From Bartonella quintana (lineage in GTDB: Bacteria; Pseudomonadota; Alphaproteobacteria; Rhizobiales; Rhizobiaceae), in the NCBI RefSeq assembly GCF_009936175.1, contig NZ_AP019773.1:124001-188000 (forward strand): a DNA stretch of 64,000 bases, written 5' to 3'. The position numbers and the translations under genes are program-made. The stretch's first letter is position 1. The number at the start of each line of letters is the position of its first letter. Below, in pieces: positions 50,575 through 60,519 of the stretch. Under the pieces are notes generated by a model. That model searched no databases. It was not told the origin of the DNA and saw only the letters and a program-made list of their open reading frames with translations.

Positions 50575-50859
50575 TTGACTCTAAATGAACTTTCCTATAC
50601 CTCTTGATGGCATAGTCTCAAAAACCCAGTATTTGCAGTTTTTTGCTTTTTGCAATTGACGTCCTTTCTATAAAAACACTCCGTTTTTCTCTAATTTTTC
50701 TCTTTTCTATGCCCTTTGCCTGAAAAACAACGTACTTGAAAAAGCAAAGTACAAAGTTTTTCGTCATGCTTGTGCGACGACGCCCCAAAAAAGCGCAGCT
50801 TAAATCTTGTCAGAGGTTTGATGATCATGGGTTGAGTAATTTGGAAGTTTGGCATAAAA

Positions 50860-51733
50860 ATTGAATTGATGGTTTTATCTACCCTCTTGGGTGTTTTTAT
50901 CTCTTTTTATATGCTATCAGCTATTTCTTTAATCCAAAGTATTATTTCGAAAGAACATCTTATAAATAAATACAAATGCGACAATTGATATGGTTTATGA
51001 ATTTGGCGATTAAGTGGATTTATATTTGCCTATGCAGGAACAAAAGGAACCCTCCTGATAGGTAGCGTATTCTTTATTATTGCTGGTTTGTTTAACTTTG
51101 CAATGAAGGTACCTAAACCAAAGATCTGAAAGTCAAAACCAGCAAAACTGGTGGGAAATATATATCGTCACTTCGTTATTTTAAGCAGAATCCGGCTCTT
51201 TTTATGCCTTATTAAGCTAGACTGATTATTATGGTTCTTTTGACTGATTATCCCTGTTATTCTGGTTCCTTATATACAAGAGATTTTGAATGCGGATAGC
51301 AGGATCTTTGCAATATTTGAAGCGCTTTATTCAGCAGGTATCTTTACTGGTGTGCTTCTTTCACCACTTTTTTGTAAAGTTTTAATCATCAGGAAAACAT
51401 CGACGTTTTATTAGCCATTATGGCTATTGGTCTTGTTATTCTGTCTATCAATACACACATTCTCATTGTTTTTTCTGTTATTTCCTGATTGGATTTGGAC
51501 TTTTGAGTTGGGCTCTTTCAATTTCTTTATCACCACTCTCTTGTGATCCTGAATATCAAGGAAGATTGCAAGCGAGTTTTAATGGTATCTCTGGGTGCTT
51601 TATGCTTGGAGTCTATCTCTTTATAGCAAGAGATAGCAATGACATTTCATCTCAGTCTCTATACTTTTTTCAAAGTATCATTGCGGTTATTGGAATGTTC
51701 ACTGTTTGGTTTTACAAAAATAAAAAACAATAA
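50860..51733 (+). pseudogene. Decayed major facilitator superfamily transporter
   Basis: Plus-strand pieces in different frames read as helices of one MFS permease: FIFAYAGTKGTLLIGSVFFI then IAGLFNFAMKVPKP (about 51007-51122), VPYIQEILNADSRIFAIFEA then LYSAGIFTGVLLSPLF (about 51268-51375), IMAIGLVILSINTHILIVFS (about 51417-51478), and LSPLSCDPEYQGRLQASFNG to the end (to 51733). Frameshifts and stops interrupt it, and no start codon is kept. Substrate unknown. It lies next to tRNA-Ser, a position often used by incoming DNA. Confidence 0.75.
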
Positions 51734-52093
51734 ATTGCATTTCAATGCTGTAAACATATGTTATTCTACAAACATTTGCGATGCTTTACATTGAATATCT
51801 TGCTTTTAAAGGATAGAAAAGTAAATATCAAGGATAGAACTTTTAACGAGTAAAGCATAAATCTTATCTATTCTATAAAATGCTATTTTTTTTATCAGTG
51901 ACTAAGAAGCATAATATGTCTCTTTGATTCATCTCACTCTTGTGAGAGGTCAAGAAAACAGTACCTTGAAACTTCTTAAAAGTTCTTTTTTTCATGTTTA
52001 AACAAGGCAATCGGGCAATCTCTCACCATATAAGGGGGTATTCCATTATTTGCGTTCTTAAAAATCCGTATGAATAACTGTGTTAGTCTCATA

Positions 52094-52740
52094 TTAATTG
52101 GAAAGAGAAGCTTTGCGTCGGTGTAAGGTTTTGACAACTTCCTTTTTAAAAACTGCATCTGCTTCGCTTAAACGGTGAATACTGAGTTCCAATTCAAGAG
52201 ATAAAGCCAAATCTACGCACAATTTAAGCTCTGCTCCAATGTCAAAGCCGCGTTGATAGTCGTCATAAAGACCAACAAGTGTATCCGATAATTCTTGATC
52301 GCATAAAGAGATCATGCACATTCCTCCACATTGCGGTTTTTCTTGCAGTTTTGGTATATTTAGGCATCGCTCCAATGTCATCACCAGAAATTGCCATGTA
52401 TACCAACATCATGGTTTTGTCAATTTTGTACAAAGCATCAGCTGTTAAAGCAATGCATATCAGGAACTTTATCGCTCCAAGATCTTCAATCCTCCAATCA
52501 TATGAATACATATGGCAATATTTTCACTGTAGGTGTTATAAGATGCATGATTGCTAATTGGCTTTTAATTTCTACGTAAGATGGATCATTTTGACGATGA
52601 ACCAAACGCCCTGAGGTTTCACCATTGCCAGTTAAAGTCAAATCAATGTCATTGATATCAACTAAAGGTTCAGCCTCTGAATAGGAGGTAATGACCTCAT
52701 TTTTTGCAGAATACCAATTATCTTGCCTATTTTATATTGA
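52094..52740 (-). pseudogene. Unidentified decayed gene
   Basis: Minus-strand pieces look coding but are broken: DLTLTGNGETSGRLVHRQND, then PSYVEIKSQLAIMHLI (about 52680-52550), and an end piece with LCDQELSDTLVGLYDDYQRG followed by FDIGAELKLCVDLALSLELE (about 52310-52140, stop at 52094). I do not recognise the family. Frame changes near 52530 and stops in between mark it as a remnant. Confidence 0.45.
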
Positions 52741-53945
52741 CTTTTGGACATTGATAAGCCTTTTATCTTATGTAATTAAACACATGGGAAATGCGTTTAA
52801 CACGCATTTCCTTGCAAGGGGGTTAAGCGGCGTTATCCACAGTACGGAATAAACAAGAGAAATCGTATCAGTCTTTTTTGCTGCTTTGAAAATGCGACTG
52901 TAGCTTTTGGGAGAGCAGTCGACAAAAATCTTCTTGATGGGCAAACCGATAAAATCGACACTAGCTATTCAACTTTTTCATAGGGCTGTTTCCAAATGTT
53001 TTTGACACTGGATGATAGCTTTCCGTTAAAGAATGGAGTGCGGACAACGCCAGAAATATAAAAGATTTGTTTTGGTTATCTCTAGAAAAACAGGCTTTTT
53101 ATTTTGGTACAGTGCAAATAAATCGATGGCTCAGCGAGAAAACTGATAAGCTACAGCAATTCACTTTCTATGAACCAAAAAGGAAGGAGCAATATACATA
53201 AAGACGAAAAAGCACCAGGTAGAGCAGTATAGAATTCTTATTTTCGCAGCAAGATTATAAGATCGCAAATTGTGATGTTTTTTTGATGAAAGGTGCTTAA
53301 TTTTGAAAATTCTATTCTCTTACTTTGTTTTATACCCCTCAACTTAAAAAGTTTCATAAAAACCATGGATTTTGCACGATAAAAAATAGGATCCCTCTGG
53401 GAGAAGGCAGAGTAGAAAATTGTATATTGGCGTGTTTTACTGGATTGTCTGATAGTTATGAATAAAGTTACAAGGATAAACAATCATTTTGTCTATTATA
53501 TTTTCAATTACAAGATTTCATGGAAATGCTCTTCTTAGGATATCGCCTATAGATATGTTTCAGTTATTTTTGCAAATTTGTGAAAAATTATTTTTTATGC
53601 TCTTGTCATTCTGCTTATGCGCTTTATTTGAAAGTTAGAATTTCTCTTAATGAAGCTGTTTTTGTTAGAAGATAAACGGAGTTTTTAAAGGGGAGGTATG
53701 CGACATTTTCAAAATTGTCTATTTTATTCATTTTTTAGCTTAAATCCCTCTAGCTAAAAGTGTTGGGGACTTTTCTAGGTTTAGTGTCTTTGTAGAGATT
53801 TTAGGGTGATGCCGTAATGAATATCGGTATTACGAAGGGGGAGTTTTATCTTTATTTATCGGTTTTTTTGGTGCGCAAACAGGGGTTTTGCCGTGGGATT
53901 TTTTGCGCCTTGTGATGATATTGGACTCTGTTGGAGGAGGTTCTT
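52741..53945. other. Non-coding region upstream of the adhesin array
   Basis: About 1.2 kb without an intact gene. Contents: a 9-bp hairpin GGAAATGCG/CGCATTTCC at 52787-52811; a consensus TTATCCACA at 52833-52841; a hairpin TTTTAGCT/AGCTAAAA at 53733-53759; and CGTAAT/ATTACG near 53813-53835. The last 200 bp should include the promoter of the first adhesin gene. Confidence 0.5.
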
Positions 53946-56900
53946 ATGAAAAAATTATATTCAACACAAAATTGGATTAAAGTTACCTCATTGGGAACGG
54001 CAATGGCAGCGCTCTTATCGAGTGTCTCTCCTGTTTTTGCTGCAGGTGTTTCCATAACAGAAGGATTTGTTCGAAACTCGAGTGGCACTGATGGTCCTTA
54101 TCCAAAAAGGAGTTATACCAGTATTGTTTTTGCTAGTGATGATGATTACTGTGGTGTAGATAATGTTATTGGTCGTGGTGGCAGTACTCAGGGCTTTAAT
54201 AATCAAATAACGGCAGAGGAACAATATAACAGATTTATCGAAGATAGAACATTTAATGGCCGCAACCCTTATGGCACAACCACTGAAAAAGTTACTTGGG
54301 TTAGAGATGGAGTCTTAAGTAACAGCAGTGGTAGTTATATGGGAACAGCCACTGTTGGTCTTCAGAGTGTTCTACTTGAGGCTTATGGTGTTTATTCTTT
54401 TGCTACCAGTTGTGGATTTTCTGCGACGGGAAACTATTCAACAGTGTTTGGTGCAGAAGCGGTGCGAAAGGCTGGTGGTGCGCAAGCTTTTAGTGTTGGC
54501 GATACTGAGAATGATATAACACGACAAATTACAGGAGTAGCAGCAGGGACCTCTGGTACCGATGCAATGAATGTGGCACCGCTAAAAGCTATGAAAGATT
54601 TGGTAGTAGGAGCTTGGCAACTTGTTGTTAACGATGAAACTCCTATAGATGTTAATGCAGGCAGTATAGTAAAATTTGTAGGTGTTAAGGCGGAGGAGGA
54701 TAATGAAGATAGTAGAAATATCAAAATTACCAAAGGAAATAATAATGAGGTACAATTTGATCTAAATGATATTATCAGAGTTAAACGTGTAATAGCAGGC
54801 AAGGCGAACGTAAGTGATGTAGGTTTCGTGATTACTGGTGGCCCAAACATGACTATTGGTGGTATTAATGCCGGAAATAAGCAAATTACAGGAGTAGCAA
54901 ATGGTATTCGAGAGAATGATGCAGTAAATGTTTCACAGTTGAACGAACTAAAAAATCAAATAGCAGGAGATAGTCTTGTTAATTGGGTGGAAGAGCAGAA
55001 GCTTATTACTGTTGGTGCTGAAAAAGGTGGCACGAGAATTGATATTGCAGGCAGTGAGGGAAATCGGATTATCGCCGGTGTGAAAGCAGCAGAAAACGAT
55101 AATGAAGCTGTTAATAAAAAACAGCTTGATGGCCATATTGCAGATATTACTGATATTATTAACAATATTAAGACAGAAAGTGCTTTTGCGGTTCTCTATG
55201 ATAAAAATGGTGATAACACCGTTAATTATAATAATGTGACTTTGGGCGGGGGTAAGAGCGATGGACCCGTTGCTCTCCTTAATGTCAAAGATGGCAAAAT
55301 TACCAAAGAATCGCATGATGCAATCAATGGCAGCCAAATTAATAAGATATCTGGAGATATTGCGAAATTTTTTGGCGGCGATGCGGCATTTGAAGGTGGT
55401 GTCTTCGTGGGCCCTAGATATAATTTATCTGCAGTTTTTGCAGATGGTAATGTAGAACAAAAGGTCTTTGAAGATGTTGGCTCAGCTTTGACAGGGCTTG
55501 ATGTGAATGTCAGAAGTGTGAATAGCCGTCTAACATATGTAGCCAATAGCTTTAATCAGCAAATTGAAAATTTTTCTAAAAATGCCTTAATGTGGAGCGA
55601 TACTGAGAATGCCTTTGTTGCACTTCATGGATTGGGAGGAGATAAAACGGAGAGTAAGATTACCTATCTTTTGGATGGTGACATTAGTGAAGATTCAACA
55701 GATGCCATAAATGGTTCTCAGCTTTATATGATGAGCAATAAGCTTGCTGCTTATTTTGGTGGCGGTGCTAGATATGAGAATGGTCAGTGGTCGGATCCAA
55801 CATTTACGCTTCACCAATGGAATTCTGATGGCAATTTTGTTGAGAAGAACTATAAGACTGTAGCGGATGCTTTTGGTGGTGTTGATACGGTTATCAAGGA
55901 TATTTATAGTAAAATTGGGGATTTGCCTGGTGGGGGCGTTAAGGATCAAGATGCCTTATTGTGGAGCGAGACTGAGAATGCTTTTGTTGCGCTTCATGGG
56001 TCGGAAGGAAAGAAGACGAATAGCAAGCTGAAGTTTCTCTTAGATGGTGCCATTGAGCAAGGGTCGAGTGAAGCGATTACGGGTAATCAGCTTTATATGA
56101 TGAGCAATAAGCTTGCTGCTTATTTTGGTGGCGGTGCTGGATATGAGAATGGGAAGTGGTTGGATCCAACATTTATGCTTCACCAATTGGGTCCTGATGG
56201 CAGTGTTGTTGAGAAGAGCTATAAGACTGTAGCGGATGCTTTTGGTGGTGTTGATAGCAGTTTGTCTAATCTCAATGATCGTTTGAAGGCTGTTGAACAA
56301 GGGGCATCTCCGGTACCTCCGTCTTCTGATTCTGATGTGTTACATTGGAATGAAGAGAAGGGCGGGTATGATGCGAGCCATAAGGGTCAACCTGGTAAGA
56401 TTACGGAAGTAGCTGATGGTAATATTGCGCAAGGTTCGAAGGATGCAGTCAATGGTGGACAGCTTTGGGAAACCAATGAACGTCTCTCTGGTGTTGAACA
56501 AGATATTCAGCATATTTCAGACAGAGTGGACAATATTTCCAATACGATTGCTGATATTGGTGAGATGGTTAACGAAATGACTGATGGTGCTGTTAGCTAT
56601 GACCGAGATGAGGATGGGAATAAAACGAATAAAATCAGTTTACAAGGTGGTAATGCTGGTGAACCTGTAGTGATTGATAATGTTGCGGATGGGAAGATAG
56701 AGAAGGGTTCGAAAGAAGCAGTGAATGGTGGTCAGTTGCATGACTATACGGAACAACAGATGAAGGTTGTTCTTGATGATGCGAAAAAATATACGGATGA
56801 ACGTATCAAGAATATCACTGTTGATGCCATTAATGATGCTGTTTCTCAGGCTAAAGACTATACAGATATGAAGTTTGAGGCTTTAAATTATGGTATTGAG

Positions 56901-57143
56901 GGTGCCCGGAAAGAAGCGAGGCAAGCAGCGGCTATAGGTTTAGCGGTATCTAACTTACGTTACAATGATACACCTGGAAAATTAAGCATTGCATTTGGGA
57001 GCGGCTTATGGCGTAGTCAAAGTGCATTTGCCTTTGGTGCGGGTTATACATCTGAGAGTGGGGCTATTCGGTCTAATTTATCTGTCACCAGTTCTGGTGG
57101 TCATTGGGGAGTTGGTGCTGGATTAGGCTTAACACTGAATTGA
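53946..57143 (+). CDS. Trimeric autotransporter adhesin 1 (Vomp/BadA-like)
   Basis: A surface adhesin of the trimeric autotransporter (type Vc) family, related to Bartonella Vomp and BadA. ATG 53946 follows GGAGGAGG; the frame is also open from TTG 53931. The product has 1065 residues. A signal peptide ends near SVSPVFA. The short head has DDDYCGVDNVIGRGG and EAYGVYSFATSCGFSATGNY, as in BadA/Vomp heads. Neck motifs TRQITGVAAGTSGTDAMNV and ITGVANGIRENDAVNVSQL follow, then stalk with two 123-residue tandem repeats, then a coiled coil and the four-strand membrane anchor (IGLAVSNLRYND to GAGLGLTLN). The C-terminal block is nearly the same as in the next genes. Confidence 0.93.
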   Translation: MKKLYSTQNWIKVTSLGTAMAALLSSVSPVFAAGVSITEGFVRNSSGTDGPYPKRSYTSIVFASDDDYCGVDNVIGRGGSTQGFNNQITAEEQYNRFIEDRTFNGRNPYGTTTEKVTWVRDGVLSNSSGSYMGTATVGLQSVLLEAYGVYSFATSCGFSATGNYSTVFGAEAVRKAGGAQAFSVGDTENDITRQITGVAAGTSGTDAMNVAPLKAMKDLVVGAWQLVVNDETPIDVNAGSIVKFVGVKAEEDNEDSRNIKITKGNNNEVQFDLNDIIRVKRVIAGKANVSDVGFVITGGPNMTIGGINAGNKQITGVANGIRENDAVNVSQLNELKNQIAGDSLVNWVEEQKLITVGAEKGGTRIDIAGSEGNRIIAGVKAAENDNEAVNKKQLDGHIADITDIINNIKTESAFAVLYDKNGDNTVNYNNVTLGGGKSDGPVALLNVKDGKITKESHDAINGSQINKISGDIAKFFGGDAAFEGGVFVGPRYNLSAVFADGNVEQKVFEDVGSALTGLDVNVRSVNSRLTYVANSFNQQIENFSKNALMWSDTENAFVALHGLGGDKTESKITYLLDGDISEDSTDAINGSQLYMMSNKLAAYFGGGARYENGQWSDPTFTLHQWNSDGNFVEKNYKTVADAFGGVDTVIKDIYSKIGDLPGGGVKDQDALLWSETENAFVALHGSEGKKTNSKLKFLLDGAIEQGSSEAITGNQLYMMSNKLAAYFGGGAGYENGKWLDPTFMLHQLGPDGSVVEKSYKTVADAFGGVDSSLSNLNDRLKAVEQGASPVPPSSDSDVLHWNEEKGGYDASHKGQPGKITEVADGNIAQGSKDAVNGGQLWETNERLSGVEQDIQHISDRVDNISNTIADIGEMVNEMTDGAVSYDRDEDGNKTNKISLQGGNAGEPVVIDNVADGKIEKGSKEAVNGGQLHDYTEQQMKVVLDDAKKYTDERIKNITVDAINDAVSQAKDYTDMKFEALNYGIEGARKEARQAAAIGLAVSNLRYNDTPGKLSIAFGSGLWRSQSAFAFGAGYTSESGAIRSNLSVTSSGGHWGVGAGLGLTLN
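55590..56327 (+). repeat. Tandem 369-bp stalk repeats in adhesin gene 1
   Basis: Two units of 123 codons, each with W(S)(E/D)TENAFVALHG, then a linker, (N)QLYMMSNKLAAYFGGGA, YENG.W.DPTF.LHQ and KTVADAFGGVD. The GCTTTATATG anchor recurs at 55721 and 56090. The same pair recurs in gene 2 (58961, 59330) and gene 3 (61932, 62301), each with a 369-bp period. A more divergent related unit precedes the pair in genes 2 and 3. Confidence 0.85.
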
Positions 57144-57831
57144 TAATACAAAGACAGCTATGGTAGCGCAATTCCGTTCACCTCTGCCTAAATAAGGCAG
57201 AGGTGAAGAGTTTTGATAGAATTAAAAAGGGATTATACAAATTTATTTAAGATGCATAATTATAAATCTAATTGCAAAAACTTCAAAGAATACTGGCCAC
57301 TGTATAATTATCATAAATAAAAATAAATGTTCATTTGCATCTAAATTAGGATTATTAATTTTTTTCTTGCTATTTTATAGTATTTGCTATAAAGGGCTCT
57401 CACTAAAGTAAAGTCTGTGCAACAGACTATTTCCGTTTGCGGGGGGAAAAATGCCTTAATTTTAAATATTTTCCTAACATTTTTCATTATTTACAGGCAC
57501 TTAAGGGGAATCTTGCAATTTTTATTGGGGAATTTTATGAGGGAATTGCATTCAAGACTAAGTTTTTTTAAAGCGGGTTCATTAAGCATCACTCTGGTTA
57601 CCCTCTTATCGAGTGTATCGGCTGTTTTTGCTTTGACTTTACCTATGAGCCAGGAAGTTATTTTGGATCGTAAGACTAAGAATGATCGTAAGAATATTTG
57701 TATTCTTTCTCTAAGTGCTTTTGATGGCAAGGATGTTTTGGCAGAAGATGGTGATGGTTATGTTTGTGGTTTAGATCAGGTTTCTGGGTCTGATGCGTTA
57801 GATATCAACCAAGTTGGGGAAAGTTCAGAGA
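57092..57831 (+). repeat. Long direct repeat, copy A (adhesin 3' end, terminator, spacer, next adhesin 5' end)
   Basis: This stretch covers the last 50 bp of adhesin gene 1, its terminator, the 390-bp spacer and the first 295 bp of gene 2. It matches 63261-64000 at a constant offset of 6,169 bp, with no difference seen on reading. The match may continue past the window. Confidence 0.9.
57177..57207 (+). terminator. Terminator of adhesin gene 1
   Basis: TTCACCTCTGCCT and AGGCAGAGGTGAA form a perfect 13-bp stem with an AAATA loop, followed by GAGTTTTG. An identical copy lies 6,169 bp downstream after adhesin gene 3. Confidence 0.8.
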
Positions 57832-60344
57832 AAGAGGGTATTGCGCTTACGGTAAAGAGAGAGGATAGCGCTTTGAAGGGGCCTTTCTCTAGAGTTTCTG
57901 GTGTTCATTCTGTTAGGAGCAGTTCCCATCCCTATACGCTAGGTTATGAGGCAGCAATATTTGATCTAGCTGAAACAAAAAAAGTTGCAGGACCACAATC
58001 CTATGCGAATTGGGCGATGTCGGGATCCGGTACCAAAGGGTGGTTATCTATCGGTAAGGGTGCATATGGGTGGGGTATATCTCTAGGAGCAAATTCGAAC
58101 ACTTATGACTATGACTCTATCGCTATTGGTCGGAGTAGCAATACACCTGTTGGTAAGGGCATAGCTTTAGGTTGTAATTCTGTCAATCACCGTTGGGCTG
58201 ACAAGACTTATTATAACCCTAAAACGGGTACGATTGATGAAGGCAGCGGCGCCAACTGGATCTGGAGCAGTGTCTTAGATTCAATGAGTATTGGTAACGT
58301 TGATACGAATGAGACCCGACATATAGCAGGAGTGGCGGCAGGTTTGGAAGACACCGATGCAGTCAATGTCGCACAGCTAAAAGCGTTAAGAGAGTGGGTA
58401 AAAGACAATATAGAGGGGGGGATGATTGAGTACGATGAAGGTTCTAAGCTTATTCGTATTGGTTCAAAGCGCTCGGGAGACAAAATAGATATTAAAAATA
58501 GCGATGGGCAAGATCGAGTTTTGGCTGGAGTGAAGAACGGGGAGGTTTCTCAGGGGTCAGTTGAGGCAATAAATGGTCATCAACTTTGGGAAACCAATCA
58601 AACAGTTGCGGGTCTAAATGGAACTTTAAACAATCTAGGTAAGAATCTCACAAACTATTTAGGTGGTGGTGCAGATGTGGCTCAGAATGTTGCACCAACT
58701 TACATTATTGAGGACAAAAAGTATCGTGATGTTGGTTCTGCTTTTGGTGGTGTTAATACCGTCATCAAGGATATTTATAGTAAACTTGAGGATTTGCCTG
58801 GTGGAGGCGTTAAGGATCAAGATGCCTTAATGTGGAGCGAGACTGAGAATGCCTTTGTTGCACTTCATGCAAAAGAGGGAAACAAAACGAACAGTAAGAT
58901 TACCTATCTTTTGAACGGTGACATTAGTAAAGCTTCAACAGATGCCATAAATGGTTCTCAGCTTTATATGATGAGCAATAAGCTTGCTGCTTATTTTGAT
59001 GGCGGTGCTAGATATGAGAATGGTCAGTGGTCGGATCCAACATTTACGCTTCACCAATGGAATTCTGATGGCAATTTTGTTGAGAAGAACTATAAGACTG
59101 TAGCGGATGCTTTTGGTGGTGTTGATACGGTTATCAAGGATATTTATAGTAAAATTGGGGATTTGCCTGGTGGGGGCGTTAAGGATCAAGATGCCTTATT
59201 GTGGAGCGAGACTGAGAATGCTTTTGTTGCGCTTCATGGGTCGGAAGGAAAGAAGACGAATAGCAAGCTGAAGTTTCTCTTAGATGGTGCCATTGAGCAA
59301 GGGTCGAGTGAAGCGATTACGGGTAATCAGCTTTATATGATGAGCAATAAGCTTGCTGCTTATTTTGGTGGCGGTGCTGGATATGAGAATGGGAAGTGGT
59401 TGGATCCAACATTTATGCTTCACCAATTGGGTCCTGATGGCAGTGTTGTTGAGAAGAGCTATAAGACTGTAGCGGATGCTTTTGGTGGTGTTGATAGCAG
59501 TTTGTCTAATCTCAATGATCGTTTGAAGGCTGTTGAACAAGGGGCATCTCCGGTACCTCCGTCTTCTGATTCTGATGTGTTACATTGGAATGAAGAGAAG
59601 GGCGGGTATGATGCGAGCCATAAGGGTCAACCTGGTAAGATTACGGAAGTAGCTGATGGTAATATTGCGCAAGGTTCGAAGGATGCAGTCAATGGTGGAC
59701 AGCTTTGGGAAACCAATGAGCGTCTCTCTAGTGTTGAACAAAAGGTTGATGCTATTGAGCAAGGGATTGGTCAGGTTGTTGATGGTGCTGTTAGCTATGA
59801 CCGAGATGAGGATGGGAATAAAACGAATAAAATCAGTTTACAAGGTGGTAATGCTGGTGAACCTGTAGTGATTGATAATGTTGCGGATGGGAAGATAGAG
59901 AAGGGTTCGAAAGAAGCAGTGAATGGTGGTCAGTTGCATGACTATACGGAACAACAGATGAAGGTTGTTCTTGATGATGCGAAAAAATATACGGATGAAC
60001 GTATCAAGAATATCACTGTTGATGCCCTTGATGATGCTGTTTCTCAGGCTAAAGACTATACAGATATGAAGTTTGAGGCTTTAAATTATGGTATTGAGGG
60101 TGCCCGGAAAGAGGCGATGCAAGCAGCGGCTATAGGTTTAGCGGTATCTAATTTACGTTATCACGATACACCTGGAGCATTAAGCATTGCATTTGGGAGC
60201 GGCTTATGGCGTAGTCAAGGTGCATTTGCCTTTGGTGCAGGTTATGCGTCTGAAGATGGTAAGACCCTTTCTAATGTGTCGATAACAACTTCTGGGGGGG
60301 TCTGGAATATAAGTGCGGGGCTAAGCTTAAAACTAAAATCATGA
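57537..60344 (+). CDS. Trimeric autotransporter adhesin 2 (Vomp/BadA-like)
   Basis: ATG 57537 is preceded by TTGGGGAATTTT; the frame is open from 57417 but members of the array share this start (935 residues). The signal peptide ends at SVSAVFA. The head has DGYVCGLDQVSGSD and a cassette with LSIGKGAYGWGISLGANSNT and SIAIGRSSNTPVGKGIALG, a beta-roll like that of YadA heads. The neck RHIAGVAAGLEDTDAVNVAQ precedes the stalk, two 123-residue repeats, the coiled coil and the anchor (ending SAGLSLKLKS). The anchor end differs from genes 1 and 3. Confidence 0.93.
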   Translation: MRELHSRLSFFKAGSLSITLVTLLSSVSAVFALTLPMSQEVILDRKTKNDRKNICILSLSAFDGKDVLAEDGDGYVCGLDQVSGSDALDINQVGESSEKEGIALTVKREDSALKGPFSRVSGVHSVRSSSHPYTLGYEAAIFDLAETKKVAGPQSYANWAMSGSGTKGWLSIGKGAYGWGISLGANSNTYDYDSIAIGRSSNTPVGKGIALGCNSVNHRWADKTYYNPKTGTIDEGSGANWIWSSVLDSMSIGNVDTNETRHIAGVAAGLEDTDAVNVAQLKALREWVKDNIEGGMIEYDEGSKLIRIGSKRSGDKIDIKNSDGQDRVLAGVKNGEVSQGSVEAINGHQLWETNQTVAGLNGTLNNLGKNLTNYLGGGADVAQNVAPTYIIEDKKYRDVGSAFGGVNTVIKDIYSKLEDLPGGGVKDQDALMWSETENAFVALHAKEGNKTNSKITYLLNGDISKASTDAINGSQLYMMSNKLAAYFDGGARYENGQWSDPTFTLHQWNSDGNFVEKNYKTVADAFGGVDTVIKDIYSKIGDLPGGGVKDQDALLWSETENAFVALHGSEGKKTNSKLKFLLDGAIEQGSSEAITGNQLYMMSNKLAAYFGGGAGYENGKWLDPTFMLHQLGPDGSVVEKSYKTVADAFGGVDSSLSNLNDRLKAVEQGASPVPPSSDSDVLHWNEEKGGYDASHKGQPGKITEVADGNIAQGSKDAVNGGQLWETNERLSSVEQKVDAIEQGIGQVVDGAVSYDRDEDGNKTNKISLQGGNAGEPVVIDNVADGKIEKGSKEAVNGGQLHDYTEQQMKVVLDDAKKYTDERIKNITVDALDDAVSQAKDYTDMKFEALNYGIEGARKEAMQAAAIGLAVSNLRYHDTPGALSIAFGSGLWRSQGAFAFGAGYASEDGKTLSNVSITTSGGVWNISAGLSLKLKS
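57993..58424 (+). other. Variable head cassette of adhesin gene 2
   Basis: The 432-bp segment where gene 2 departs from gene 3. Both flanks (the first 456 bp of the gene and the stalk that follows) are near-identical in the two genes. Within it a neck sub-block (about 58314-58398) is again shared. Confidence 0.8.
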
Positions 60345-60519
60345 TGAGAAATCAAATTCTTGTTTTAGGCCTCCATATCATTTTTTGAATGGTAAAAGTA
60401 AGAGTTTCTTCACACAAAAAGGAATAGCGTCAATTGGTAACAAAGATAAATCTACTACATATTCCTATAACTACATTGACAGGAAAATATGTCTTTTCAT
60501 CTTTTTATTGGGGAATTTT

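Noticed and set aside
50574..50760. An integrase attachment site directly after tRNA-Ser
   Set aside because: I found no direct repeat of the tRNA 3' end and no integrase gene in the window.
52860..52975. Minus-strand fragment AHQEDFCRLL resembling the HQEDFCQ motif of HipA-type toxins
   Set aside because: Only about ten residues match, in a frame closed by nearby stops; no kinase motifs or HipB partner gene were found, so chance is likely.
54434..54850. Long minus-strand open frames across the adhesin genes
   Set aside because: They recur at the same relative place in each repeat because the sense strand is repetitive; they are antisense shadows of the adhesin stalk and head.
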